A DNA stretch of 64,000 nt, from positions 3,812,106 to 3,876,105 of the forward strand of contig CM030933.1 of NCBI GenBank assembly GCA_018136815.1. The letters are read 5' to 3'. Under the pieces are notes generated by a model that did no database searches, was not told where the DNA came from, and saw only the letters and a list, made by a program, of their open reading frames with translations. Shown piece by piece: positions 33,981 through 43,424 of this stretch; position 1 is the stretch's first letter; every line of letters starts with the position of its first letter. Position numbers and translations under genes: made by a program. The stretch comes from Isochrysis galbana. Its lineage: Eukaryota; Haptophyta; Isochrysidales; Isochrysidaceae.

Positions 33981-35017
33981 AAAAAAAATATTCTTGAAGA
34001 TGCCTACTACTTTGCTATCCTCCGCCCCGCGCCTTGGGGGCTGCCCCTGACATCGCCCTTGCCCCACCCTCTCTCCCCTTTCGCACCCCCCCTCGGTCCT
34101 TTTTGTTCGGTTTCGGGGGGTCGACCCATGTGCACTACCTTGGGTCTGGCGTCAGGGGGGGGGGGGCGGGCCTTTCGGCTCGCCGTTGTTGTGAGGCGCT
34201 TTGGGTTGCGACTCTTTGTGGGGGCCCAGCCTTGCGGCTTTCCCCTATGGGTGGGTCTTTAGGGAGTTTCTCCTCCCTTGTAGCCAGGGCGCTATCCCTG
34301 GTCGCTCGCATGTTCCTTGTTTTCTTGTACGAGGATGTGTTCGATCTCCAGTTTCTGCGTTGCTATCTTTAGGGTATGGCTTGGTGCTAGTGTGTCGTTG
34401 TCTATTACGTCGAATAGAGGGCGGAAGTCGCTGGTGTCTATCCGTTTTTTTGGTTGTCGGCCCATGTCTGCTTGGGCTCTTCTGGCCGCGTCGGTGGAGT
34501 TGCCGAAATGCGCTGCCTTCACTAGTGCGGTGTATCTCGTCAGTATTCTTTTTTTGATTTGTTTGCTATCAAATGTTATGTTGTCGAAGTGTACTCTGTA
34601 AAAATCTGTTAGAATGTATCTCCATGCTAGGATGTATAGTATTTCTCTAGAGTGTGGCGAGTGCGTGTTGGGGAGTATGAACAGTCTATCTACTGCTTGG
34701 TCGGTGGAAGTCGAAACGTGTTGAGTTGGATGGTATTCTGTCAGTTCGTGTATCATGTCGAATATGTCGTCTAGCGTCGGGCATGTCCCAAGGTGCGTAG
34801 ATGATTCGTGTGATTGATTGCAGAGTCGGCACGTCGGGTCTCTTCCGGGGAATCTGTTATGTGTCCCTATTCTACGATGCGTGATGTGTTGGAAGTGCAA
34901 GTATGAGTCTCTCGCCGTCATCATTGGGGAGGTGTATATGCGTGCCAAGTGCTTCCACGTGTTCTCATCGACCGGGAGTCTGTCCTTCCATCGTTGGGGC
35001 CCGTTCTGGGTTTGTGT
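33981..35017 (-). mobile_element. 5'-truncated LINE copy with 17-bp target duplication
   Basis: The flanking duplicates TGCACTACTAGGGGGAT lie at 33964-33980 and 35018-35034. The inserted 1037 bp ends on the minus strand with GGGCAAGGGCGATGTCAGG ... CTTCAAGAATATTTTTTTT, the same tail as the LINE copy at 7345. Its 5' end is cut inside the C-terminal coding region. Confidence 0.85.
34292..35014 (-). CDS. LINE polyprotein C-terminus (zinc-knuckle region), partial
   Basis: This open frame belongs to the truncated LINE. It reads WKDRLPVDENTWKHLARIYT near the 5' edge, then the CCHC-like motif CRLCNQSHESSTHLGTC (C-x2-C-x8-H-x4-C), found after the RT in L1/Tx1-type elements, then an Asp/His-rich tail to the stop at 34292. 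There are no internal stops, so insertion is probably recent. It cannot be a stand-alone gene: no start codon, RT or endonuclease is present. Confidence 0.75.
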   Translation of the reverse strand, partial: QTQNGPQRWKDRLPVDENTWKHLARIYTSPMMTARDSYLHFQHITHRRIGTHNRFPGRDPTCRLCNQSHESSTHLGTCPTLDDIFDMIHELTEYHPTQHVSTSTDQAVDRLFILPNTHSPHSREILYILAWRYILTDFYRVHFDNITFDSKQIKKRILTRYTALVKAAHFGNSTDAARRAQADMGRQPKKRIDTSDFRPLFDVIDNDTLAPSHTLKIATQKLEIEHILVQENKEHASDQG

Positions 35018-35663
35018 TGCACTACTAGGGGGATAGGGGTGAAGGGCTTAGATATGGTCCGGTGGCCCGCGCCACCCCCCGGTGATCTTTCCCCCCCTTC
35101 CTCCTGTGTCTCCGAGTGGGCGGCGGCTTCAGTCCCGACTTATCCTGTAAACAGGAGCGGGACTTACCAATTTTTCGGTGAGCGGAGCTCTCGCTCCGCC
35201 CACCCCCTTCTCCGCGCCCTCTCTCCCCTCTCCTGCGGCACGCGCGATGGCGCGCCTGCGGCAGGCCTCCAGCTGCCCTCTGGCGACCCCTGGAGGCTCC
35301 TGGAGGCCAGCTCAGGGGGCAGAGGAGGCTGGGGCTGGGCCCTGGCCTCCCCTGCCTCTCCCTCGCTGGCGCTCTCGAGCCTCAGGGGCCCCCACGCTGC
35401 ACCTGTCTGCCTGTCGACCAGGGGGGGAGGGGAGGTTGGAGCAATGGGCTGGTCACGAGGGGCCAGGATGGGCGAATGAGGCGAGCCTGTGGGGAAGGGA
35501 GTGGGTCAGTAGGGCAGTGGCCTCCTGGCAAGCCATCAGGCATGCCAGGAGGATGGGTGGTTCCTCCCCCATGGCAGGGGAGGAGTGGAGAGAGGGGGGG
35601 GCTCGTGCCCCCCCATGGGTCAACCAAGTATAAACTTAGTTGTTGCCGAATAAGACGAGAGAA

Positions 35664-36368
35664 GTGCGACGTGCCTAAGGGGGAGATACGAAGAGGTCGC
35701 AAATTAAACCTGATTGCCCCCAGAAGCAGATAGATAAAGAAACGCAGGGGAGATAGCAAATTAAACCTATTTGCGAGGCGCCTGGGAGGAAGAAAGGTGG
35801 GGAAACTTCCCTTCTCTTTCGAGAGAACGAGAGAGAGGGCGCTCCACAACCCACGATCCCATGCCCATGCATCCAAGCGAAGCTTTTGACCGAGAACGAG
35901 AGAAAGCAGAGAATTATAACGATAAATGCCGAACGACGAAGAGAGAGAAGAGCGAAGCCTAACGAGTGTCGATTCGCGAATGCGACACCGCCCTGCTAGG
36001 ATCGAGCGTCCCGCGAGGAAAGAAGAGCACCTAACGGATAGCGGAGAGCTCCGAACAAGCCACAGAAAAGGTGGAAGAGCAATCCTTAACGAGACCGAAG
36101 AGCGAAGAGCGAATGAACGATGAATTCGAGTGTAGGGCCGCGCGCCAACCGCCGAACGAAGACGGAAGACGTGATGAGCGACGCACCGAGAAGATACGAA
36201 CTACAATCGAGGATCGATAAGAACGCGGAACGACGAGAATCGAGAATCGAGAACGAGAAACGAAGAACGATAAGGACGCGAAACGACGAGAATCGAGAAT
36301 CGAGAAACGAAGAACGAAGGGGGAGCGAGTAGTGCGTAGGAGGGAAAGGGGGAGGGAGAAGGGTTGTC
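35664..36368. repeat. A-rich repeat region with partner at 63165-63285
   Basis: 35868-35990 (CCAAGCGAAGCTTTTGACCG ... GAATTATAACGATAA ... CCTAACGAGTGTCGATTCGC) matches 63165-63285 in reverse orientation. From 36225 to 36320 GAACGACGAGAATCGAGAA words repeat. No gene is recognised. Confidence 0.5.
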
Positions 36369-36620
36369 AGGCTGCGACGTGCGCCCAAGAATTGGTGGCG
36401 TAGCGGACGCAGGCGTCGACTTTCTTCTTGGGGAGCCATTTTGTGAGGAAGTCGGCTGCCATGTGCTCGGTGTCGGTGTTGACGTGGCGGAGGGCGACAT
36501 CGCCGGCGGCTACACGGCTGCGCGGGCCATATGATGCCAGAGGGTCAGGGGGTGGTCGGACTGTCGGCAGCCCGACACGGCGCTGCATCGGGCGGGAATC
36601 AAATGCCGAATGTAGCTTCG
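36369..36620 (-). pseudogene. Ty1/copia-type retrotransposon RNase H C-terminus, fragment
   Basis: The minus strand reads DVALRHVNTDTEHMAADFLT followed by KWLPKKKVDACVRYATN and a stop. This is the end of copia RNase H (..HV.T..M.AD.LTK.LP...). Only ~70 residues remain and no RT, integrase or LTR is identifiable nearby, so this is a relic. Confidence 0.75.
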
Positions 36621-37238
36621 ATATAAAGGAACCGATCCCCCCGCGGGCGCGACCGCGACCGCCAATTCTTTACGGGTAGAGCGTGAGCGCGCGTGACGGA
36701 GGGGGGGAGAGGGAGAGGGGGGGAGAATCGCACCATTTCCTGGCGAAGATTTTCGTGGCGGCAGGTGGCCCCCCCTGAAGGTTTTTTATTGGGCCTCGCG
36801 CCACGGTCAAAAAATGCAGCCCAACCCTTACTAGTAGTTAAGCCCCTGTTTGACCGCCCTACGTGTAGCCCCGAATCTTCAAGATTTTTTTTTAGCTAAT
36901 GTCCTCGGGTGAAGCATAATTATAATTACCATGCGGAGTGAGAGTGAGAGTACAGAGAGAGTACAGAGTGGCGTCCGTGACTGCCTCGGTTTGCGTGGGG
37001 TTTGACCCCCGGGCTCCTGTTTTTGTAGTGAGGAGTGAGGAGTACAATACCCTGGTACAATAATAGTACTAGCGATCCCAATATTGGGCGGGCGGGCGAG
37101 GGGGGGGGGGGGGGGGAGTGAGGAACGATGAAGAGGGAGCGAGAGAGTGAGAGGGAGCTCTCAAACGTCCGAACGAACCGGTAGGGAGCGAGAGAGGCGC
37201 GCGCGGCCCGCTTGCCAGCCCCTCTTCCTCCGCCCTCG
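36621..37238. other. Spacer upstream of the coiled-coil gene
   Basis: 36855-36895 contains TGTAGCCCCGAATCTTCAAG plus a T-run, a 3' tail of the family D/LINE type in forward orientation. 37095-37115 is a G-run. The promoter of the gene at 37239 should lie here; no clear motif is seen. Confidence 0.4.
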
Positions 37239-39429
37239 ATGTTGCTGGGACAGCGGCCGACGACGCCTGTGCGCGCGCCAGCGCCCAGGACACAACCCCC
37301 TGAACCTGTTGCTCTGAGCACGATGGTGGGCTCACGCTCGGTTGGGCCAGACGGTGTCAAATTGCGGAGGCTGCATGACGTCGAAGTCATGCTGCAGGAG
37401 CGGGAGGAGCGGCTGCTGTACGCCGAGTCGAGGATCACGCAGCAACACCTTGAGATCCAGCGCCTACGCAACCAGCTGGACTCACGCGACAAGGACGTGC
37501 AATACGTGCACAGACTGCTAGAGCGTGCTAGGTCTGATGCTGGCCGAATGGCTAGTGAGGTGAAGCGGCTGCAGGCAGAGATCGATGCTCACAAGGCCAT
37601 GGTAGAGGGCGAGAAGGGACCCGCAGGTGATCGTGCTCGGACATCTTTGCGCACAAGATCCGGTACTCCGCGAAGAGGCCTGTTTCGCTCTTACTCGGCA
37701 GGACATCTATCGGGGTTGAAGGCATCTTCTGGTAGTGGCAGCACAGGGAACAGCCAGGACAAGGATGCCCTGAGCGAACGGCGTTGTGCGTGGCTTGAGG
37801 GTCGGCTCGCACAAGAGCAAGAGGCGATGCGAGTGCAAAAGCGCGAGACTACACGGCTACAACGTGAGGTGAGCGAGCTCAAGGAAGCGCTCGAAACGCG
37901 TGGGGAGCCAGCCATATCAGCGCACGAGCTGATAGTCTCACGTGGCGAAACCATGCAGCTGGCTCTCGATCTACATGAGGCTAAAGAGGCAGCGCGGCAG
38001 GCACACGATCTGGCATCGGCAGAATCTCGAAGATGCGCCGCGGCAGAAGAGCGCATTGTTGAGCTGGAAGCCCGTGCGTCGCTCGCGGAGCGCTCTGCAG
38101 ACGAGGCTAGCAGAGAAGCGCATGAGAGAAGCGAAAAAATGGCAAAGTTGAGAGCTGACAATGACGCGATGCTAGACCATGTCCAGGTGGGTCAACCGCA
38201 AATAGGGACGGAAGATCTTGACTCTTTTGGCGTGCAATTTCCGGATCTGTGGCATCTTTTGAGACCGACTTTCCTTAACCCCGCAATGCAGGATTTGGTG
38301 GCTGAGCTTGCCTCCACTGAGAGTGTTGTTCGCGAATTGCGAGAGGCGAAGTTGGACCTCGCAGAGCGACTGAACGAAGTGAGCCACGAACGCGCCACCG
38401 CTGAGACTGAACTTCGACGGCGGACTGATGAATTTGAAATGGAGCTAGGCTTGATCGCCGAAAAAAATCGGGAGCTGGGCAAGGAAGTGCAGGCTTGTCG
38501 AACCGAGCTAAGAAGTGCTACCGTTCGAGCTGAGCAGGTTAGGATTGTGCAAGACATTGGAGGGGCTGCTAGAAGTGAAATGCTCTAGAACAAGCCTGTG
38601 CAAGAAGTGAATGGCACAGTGCGCCTCACGCGGCCACTGTTGCAAGTAGGCTTATTCACGCTTTTTACACATCCCGCTTATGGCAGCATTCCCACCTCTC
38701 GCATGCAGGCCATGCAAGAAGCTAATGCAAGCCGCCGCGAATTGCAAGAATCACGAAGAGAAGCCAGCAACCTTTGCTGCACGGCTGATGAACTCGCGGC
38801 GGCAAATACGCAACTTAGATCGGACTACGAAACGGCAGCGGCCAAGGTGCAGGCACAAGCCGAGGAGCTGTCCAAGATCGGATCGCACTTGTCTGTGATA
38901 CGGGAGAGTACAGACTCTCAACATGCTATGCTCACGGAACGCCTACAGGTAGCTGCGCTATCACCTGCCGCTCTGTGTACTCGACGTAGTATCCCTTCGA
39001 TGAACGAGGCGGGGGAGGGACTGGTTGAGGTATTCTTGGGCAAGAGCACGCCGACTGTCCACACATCGGCTCCCAATTGCTCCGAGACTTGTTTATGGCC
39101 AGCTTTCCCATCATGTAATCACGGCATGGAGCAATTTTTCTTATCTCAAGGCTTGTGTGTGGCCCCGAAAGTTCGGCCACTTCAACGATTTTAAGCCGTT
39201 CGCCTACCGAACATACCCGCTCCATTTTCAGGTGGCGTTAAAAGAGCTGCACACCACCATTCACGAGCGAGACCGTCTACGTGCCGCCCTCGACGAAGCG
39301 CTTACTTCTTGTGCCGGCGCTGTTGTTGCACAGCAGGTCGCGGAAGCATCTCAGGGGGAGCTGCAAAAGCAGCTAGCGGAAGTGCGCCAGCAACTTGTCA
39401 CTATCCACGACTCTAGATCACATCGTTGA
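37239..39429 (+). CDS. Long coiled-coil protein, four exons
   Basis: Start ATG 37239 (MLLGQRPTTPVRAP). Exons 37239-38186, 38292-38537, 38709-38948, 39232-39429 give about 543 residues; all introns are GT-AG in phase 0. A Pro-rich head is followed by almost continuous heptads (EREERLLYAESRITQQHLEI, RETTRLQREVSELKEALETR, AEKNRELGKEVQACRTELRS). A Ser/Gly-rich break lies near 150-185, and the C-terminal coil ends QLAEVRQQLVTIHDSR. Such proteins usually act in centrosome, flagellar-base or cytoskeletal structures, but no diagnostic domain supports one choice. Intron 1 (38187-38291, 105 nt) is a multiple of three and stop-free, so retention would add 35 residues. Confidence 0.8.
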
Positions 39430-39939
39430 AAGTATACGAGGTGTGAAACACTATTTTGCTGCGGCATTTTGATGATGAGACCATACTTTGTACTCCCTAC
39501 GGCTTGGCACCGCGGAGATTGGTTGTGGCTTATTGTGTATGGATACTGTATGGGCGAAACAAAAAACCTTATTAATTCTCGCCGCGAGCGCAACCTTAGA
39601 CTCATTACCTCGACGCATCACGCCTGTTTTCAACACCCTCAGGCCCCTTCCCCCCGCGCATCAATTACGACTTACAAAAAAATATTCTTGAAGGTGACCG
39701 CTAAGTTAGCTAAGCTACTAACTAACTAACTAACAATTAATGTTACATCCTAGCGCCAACCCCACTAGTAGTGGCCACTAGGTACTAGGTAATGGGACAC
39801 AACTTTTCCGTCCCGGAATCCCGCCATGCCTAGGTCGTTTGCCTTCATTTGGTACCCCTCGTTTCCAAATACGCGATGTGTCGGTACAAAAAAATCTTAT
39901 TGTATTTGAGCAAAGGCACCCACCTCACAGTGCTCAACC
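39430..39939. other. Spacer with LINE tail trace
   Basis: 39675-39700 holds AAAAAAATATTCTTGAAGGT, the reverse of the LINE 3' tail. 39740-39830 (AATTAATGTTA...CATCCTAG and CACAACTTTTCCGTCCCGGA) also occurs at 8445-8520. No gene is recognised. Confidence 0.45.
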
Positions 39940-40381
39940 ATGTCTATAAATGGAATGGCGGCTGATGATGTAGTACTCAAGCGATTGAAAAAAAAACATC
40001 TGAAGATTCCGGGCTACACACCTACTAGACTAGGGTACTTCCCCATCCCTGCCGCCACCGCCCTTAACTTCCCTTTCCTCCACCTCCTCCCCTTCCCCCC
40101 TTCATTCCTTTGTCTTCGGTATCCGGGGTTCGGCTCGGGTGCGCTACCTCAAGCCTGGTTCAAAGCGCGGGTTCCGGGCAGGCCTGTTGTTGGTCAATTG
40201 TCATCTTGTGCTTGTCGGGTCACGGGCTTGCTCGTCTTTCTCGCCCTTGCTTTTCGCTATTGTGTCTCGGTGGGTTTATGTCCAAACGAGGTGTATCTCG
40301 TCTCAGAGTTGTTCTGGTACGGGTCTCTCGGCAATTATATATGCCACCCCCATCGAGGTGGTCAAGGTTTGTAGCTCTAGA

Positions 40382-41346
40382 CAGGCAATAAGCGTTCATT
40401 TGGCCGCACGCTCCTGTGTAGAAGACTCGGGAGTAAGACTTTGATGGTGCCACGTTGACCCACTTACATCGAGGGGCGTCCTGGCATTAAGGCGTTCTGT
40501 TGGGCGCACGCTCCTGTGTAGAAGTCAAGGCCCCTTGGAGCGAGCGTGTGGGCCCAATGAACAGGTAACGTTATTGACAGACGTAGAAGGTTTGTGCTTT
40601 ACCTTCGGAAGATAAAAAAGGGACAGATGAAGAAAGTGAACAAAATTTTCGCTCTTGCACTATGGAACAATACTATACCTAATGAAGATAAAGTCGTCGA
40701 TGATCAGAAGATCAGGGACATCACAACATTGTGGAAATTTAATGATATTAAGAACGATATCAATGAAACCCTTCAAGATATGGGTTGTACAACACTAAAG
40801 GATGCATCAGACAGAATTACTGACAGTGATATGGAAGTGGTGAATAAACTTTGTACAGGGGAGATGACTTTACATACAATTAAGACTGACACATTTCATA
40901 TTGACAAAGATAACAAAAGGACCGCTCTTGCACTATTAAACGGTACTACTATCATTGAAGACAATAAGTATAAGAATAAAGTAGCAATTATGAATGCAGC
41001 ACTTAAATCTATGAAGTATAACACACTACGTGATGCATTCAATGATCGTAGAATTAGTGAAAGTCATACAGCTAATACGATGGTTGACGACCTTTATACT
41101 GGGGGTAAGGCTTTAAGCACATTATTCAAATTGAACAATAATGAACTCATTAGTTACCTTGTGCTTTACCTTAGGAAGATAAAAAAGGAGCAGATGAAGA
41201 TGCAAGAAAAACTCAACATACTTGTGCTTTACCTTAGGAAAATTCAATCCGAGAATAGCAGTGGATAGGTGGGTGGAGGCAATACGCGTTCATTTGCTCT
41301 AGAAGACTCGGGGGTAAAGACTTTAATGGTGCCACGTTGGTCCACT
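40382..41346. repeat. Direct repeats flanking an AT-rich island
   Basis: Left copy 40382-40468 and right copy 41277-41346 share GGCAATA(A/C)GCGTTCATTTG, AGAAGACTCGGG, and ATGGTGCCACGTTG followed by a CCACT word. A partial third copy (CGCACGCTCCTGTGTAGAAG) lies at ~40506-40525. The island between them is strikingly A/T-rich compared with everything around it. Confidence 0.7.
40627..41268 (+). CDS. AT-rich orphan ORF with internal ~85-residue repeats
   Basis: From ATG 40627 (MKKVNKIFALALWNNTIPNE) the frame runs 213 residues, rich in Lys, Asn, Asp and Ile, with AT-ending codons unlike any neighbour. Two related halves can be aligned: ALALWNNT ... TLKDASDRITDSDMEVVNKL and ALALLNGT ... TLRDAFNDRRISESHTANTM. 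The DNA word TTGTGCTTTACCTT(A/C)GGAA occurs three times (40592, 41159, 41222), twice inside the C-terminus as LVLYLRKI(K/Q). No known family is recognised. Composition and flanking direct repeats suggest acquisition from an AT-rich genome (virus, organelle or bacterium), which is inference only. Confidence 0.55.
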   Translation: MKKVNKIFALALWNNTIPNEDKVVDDQKIRDITTLWKFNDIKNDINETLQDMGCTTLKDASDRITDSDMEVVNKLCTGEMTLHTIKTDTFHIDKDNKRTALALLNGTTIIEDNKYKNKVAIMNAALKSMKYNTLRDAFNDRRISESHTANTMVDDLYTGGKALSTLFKLNNNELISYLVLYLRKIKKEQMKMQEKLNILVLYLRKIQSENSSG

Positions 41347-41649
41347 ATCTGTCTTTGTCTCCATTTGACCCACGTGGCAACATTTGGTCTGTTCTCCATT
41401 TTTTTCTACTGACACAGATTGGCAAGAGGCAATATCAATAATGTCGCGTAATTCGGCCCTTCTCTTCCAACAATCGTGACACGGATCGTGATAAACTAGC
41501 GCCGCGCCGCAGGGGGAGTGGCGGGTGAGAGCGAAGAGAGGGAGAAGGGGGGATTTGCAATTTGCAACCCCCCCGATAGAGTACAGTGTGAAACGAGCCT
41601 AGTTGCCTAGTTTACGTTAGTAAACGGGCGGGGCGGGGCGGCTGACGAC

Positions 41650-41831
41650 AGGAGGGAGATGGGATAGGGCACCGAGTGGACCCACTTGAGCACGTCGAGG
41701 TGCCCGTGGACGACAGCCTCCCAGTAGACATCGTTCTCGTCCCAAGGGCAGGGCGGGTCCTGCGCGCGCAGCCACTGGAGCACCTGTGCTCTTCGACACA
41801 CAGAATGCGATGGTTTGCACGGATTCGTCAA
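41650..41831 (-). pseudogene. Fragment of a CPWD-type ankyrin-like repeat protein
   Basis: The minus strand reads AQVLQWLRAQDPPCPWDEND then VYWEAVVHGHLDVLKWVHS. This is the repeat style L.WL...GCPWD....A...GHL.VLKW, found in large ankyrin-like families of protists and giant viruses. Only about one and a half repeats remain, inside the family D element. Confidence 0.55.
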
Positions 41832-41996
41832 GTAGTGCGATCGCTTTTGCGCAAGATCTACGCACTATCCGCGACCGTATTTGCACCGATTAATCGATGA
41901 GTGTGGTGGAGAAGTCCCGTGTGAGGTGTCACAGACATTTTTGGGGTAGGTCTGAGGATGGCTTACAGTTTCCATTACTATCGATGGCACATCGTT

Positions 41997-42362
41997 TCAC
42001 CATACTGAGGTCAGTTTGATCTGGATAGTAATAGGTCGCCTCGCGAGCGCGAGGGCGGTACCGCGGTTATGTAGGGTCCCAGCCCGGAGGCCTTCCCTTT
42101 GGAAGCGTCCCACTGGTGTGGTGTGACTGGTGTGGCTGTGTGTTGTGTTGGAGGTGTGCTGTATGCTGGCTGCTGCCAGCATGGCAGCCTTGTTCGTGGC
42201 GTTCGCGGTGGTCCGCGGGCGTGGCAGGCTGGCTCCTGTGCCCACCTGGCTGGGAGGGTCGTCCTGTCGCGGTCGCTTCGGCGACAGCGGGGTGTCACTC
42301 AAACCTTCGTCCATCTCGGCGAGGGCAGCGGCAGCGAGGGAGGGCGGCGGCGCGCGCTCCAT
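41997..42362 (-). CDS. ORF1 of the family D retroelement
   Basis: ATG at 42362 lies 4 nt inside the terminal hairpin. The 121-residue frame begins MERAPPPSLAAAALAEMDEG, then LSDTPLSPKRPRQDDPPSQV, followed by Thr/His-rich low complexity and a unique tail. PKRPRQDD could be a nuclear signal. Truncated homologues start at 15177 and 60203. No RNA-binding or coiled-coil domain is evident. Confidence 0.55.
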   Translation of the reverse strand: MERAPPPSLAAAALAEMDEGLSDTPLSPKRPRQDDPPSQVGTGASLPRPRTTANATNKAAMLAAASIQHTSNTTHSHTSHTTPVGRFQREGLRAGTLHNRGTALALARRPITIQIKLTSVW

Positions 42363-42865
42363 GACCCTATCAGTTTACTGATAGTAGTACTCAAGCGATT
42401 GAAATGGATAACAAGAAAGATGGACTATAACTTTCAAAAATTCATCTTACCTCTCTTTCCGCCATATGGCACTTCTAAATCTGCCATGCAGGTTATTGCG
42501 GAAGCATTGGACAGCATCAGTCCGCCGCCGCCGGTTGGGGTCAACCCGGGGGGGAGCAACAACTCCCTGAGGAGGCTGCTTGAGTCGAACCCAAATTTGT
42601 GGACGTACACTTCCGAATGTCAGTGCTTATTCAGTTCATTCGATTTCAAGCACAATACGAACATTGAAGACACCTTACATGCCATTTGCGAGGCTGATAA
42701 ATCATTCACACTGACAAGTCGACCTGCGAGTTGAGGTGGTTGAGCTCAGGGGTGTTCAGGAGGATGCAGCCCTTGCCGTACTTGCGAGACTTGTTGAACC
42801 TATGGCGCTCGCCGAGCATCGTGCGGACTTTAACAGAAATCTGGTGGCGGTTCTGCGGGTCATGT

Positions 42866-43189
42866 GCATCTGCGCGGGTCAGTCAGTATCCAATGTGCAA
42901 GCTTTGTGCGCTCGGCATTCGTGAGAAGCTGCTGGTTCGCATCCCGGACCACTTCCTGGCTTGAGGAGTGCCGCTGCAGCTCCCCCGCAACCCGAGAGCG
43001 CGTTGCATGGGGGAACAACCCCCTTGCCAGCGCGGCTTTGACGCCAACGTCGTTCGCGCGGCAGTACTCTGCCGCTTTCCTGACGTCCTCGACGGTCGCG
43101 GCGCGCTCAATCGCTCGGGCATCGCGGGCCTGGACGGTGTAGTGGCCAGGGGCGGGCACAGGCTTGGTGGCAGGCTTCCTTGGGGCCAT
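42866..43189 (-). pseudogene. N-terminus of a pogo/Tc5-type transposase (psq and CENP-B-like helix-turn-helix), truncated
   Basis: ATG 43189: MAPRKPATKPVPAPGHYTVQ, then EDVRKAAEYCRANDVGVKAA resembling a psq-type helix-turn-helix, then LLTNAERTKLAHWILTDPRR matching the LT..EE..L..WIL start of a CENP-B/Tc5 DNA-binding domain. The frame stops at 42860 without any DDE catalytic domain. A degenerate copy starts at 45831 in the same orientation. Alternative: a domesticated or unrelated DNA-binding protein. Confidence 0.5.
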
Positions 43190-43424
43190 GGGGAGCTAGG
43201 GGGGGACAGGGGCACGCCCGCGAAGCGGGCACGTGCACGAAGCGCAAGCCTCTAGAAATAAATGGTGCATGCCCATGAAGCGGCAGCCTCTAGAGTAGAG
43301 TAGAGTACTCCTATCGATCTAGCTCCTCTACTCTAGGGTAGGTGGTGGTGCCTGCCTGTTTTGAGGCCGTCCTAGTAGCAGGCGTCCTGGCCGCCCGTCG
43401 AGGCGTGCAGGGGCGCTGCCCACG

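Larger units (their letters stand above)
33815..35663 (-). mobile_element. Hairpin family A retroelement with 18-bp target duplication, interrupted by a LINE
   Basis: The direct repeat CCGAATAAGACGAGAGAA occurs at 33815-33832 and 35646-35663. Between them, on the minus strand, is a full family A copy: 5' hairpin AACTAAGTTTATACTTGGTT (35641-35622), ATGG, core (35600-35250), distal part (35190-35020), then after the LINE insertion the 3' end (33963-33833) finishing ...AAGAATATTAGAAG plus a T-run. The two halves join exactly at the LINE target duplication. Confidence 0.85.
39991..42383 (-). mobile_element. Hairpin family D retroelement, complete ends, 21-bp target duplication
   Basis: The flanking duplicates (39970-39990 and 42384-42404) delimit the element. 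On the minus strand it starts at the insertion boundary with the perfect inverted repeat CTATCAGT-AA-ACTGATAG, then GGTC and ATGGAG, which opens ORF1. It ends GGAATCTTCAGATG plus a T-run. This links the 5' sequence seen at 15198 and 60224 with the 3' tail seen at 46822, 61618 and 63423: they are the two ends of one family. There is no RT, so it must use another element's machinery (inference). The interior holds foreign-looking material (see 40469-41276 and 41650). Confidence 0.85.
39940..42865 (+). pseudogene. Unknown host gene split by a 2.4-kb retroelement
   Basis: The 5' part starts at ATG 39940 (MSINGMAADDVVLKRLK) and is cut at 39990. The 3' part resumes at 42384 after a 21-bp duplication (its last 20 bases are TAGTACTCAAGCGATTGAAA) and reads WITRKMDYNFQKFILPLFPP onward to a stop at 42734. 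Joining the halves restores one frame of at least 120 residues. Beyond the stop, EVVELRGVQEDAALAVLARL in another frame (to ~42865) may be a further exon or a frameshifted continuation. The protein is unrecognised. A transposase-like relic follows immediately on the other strand. Confidence 0.6.
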
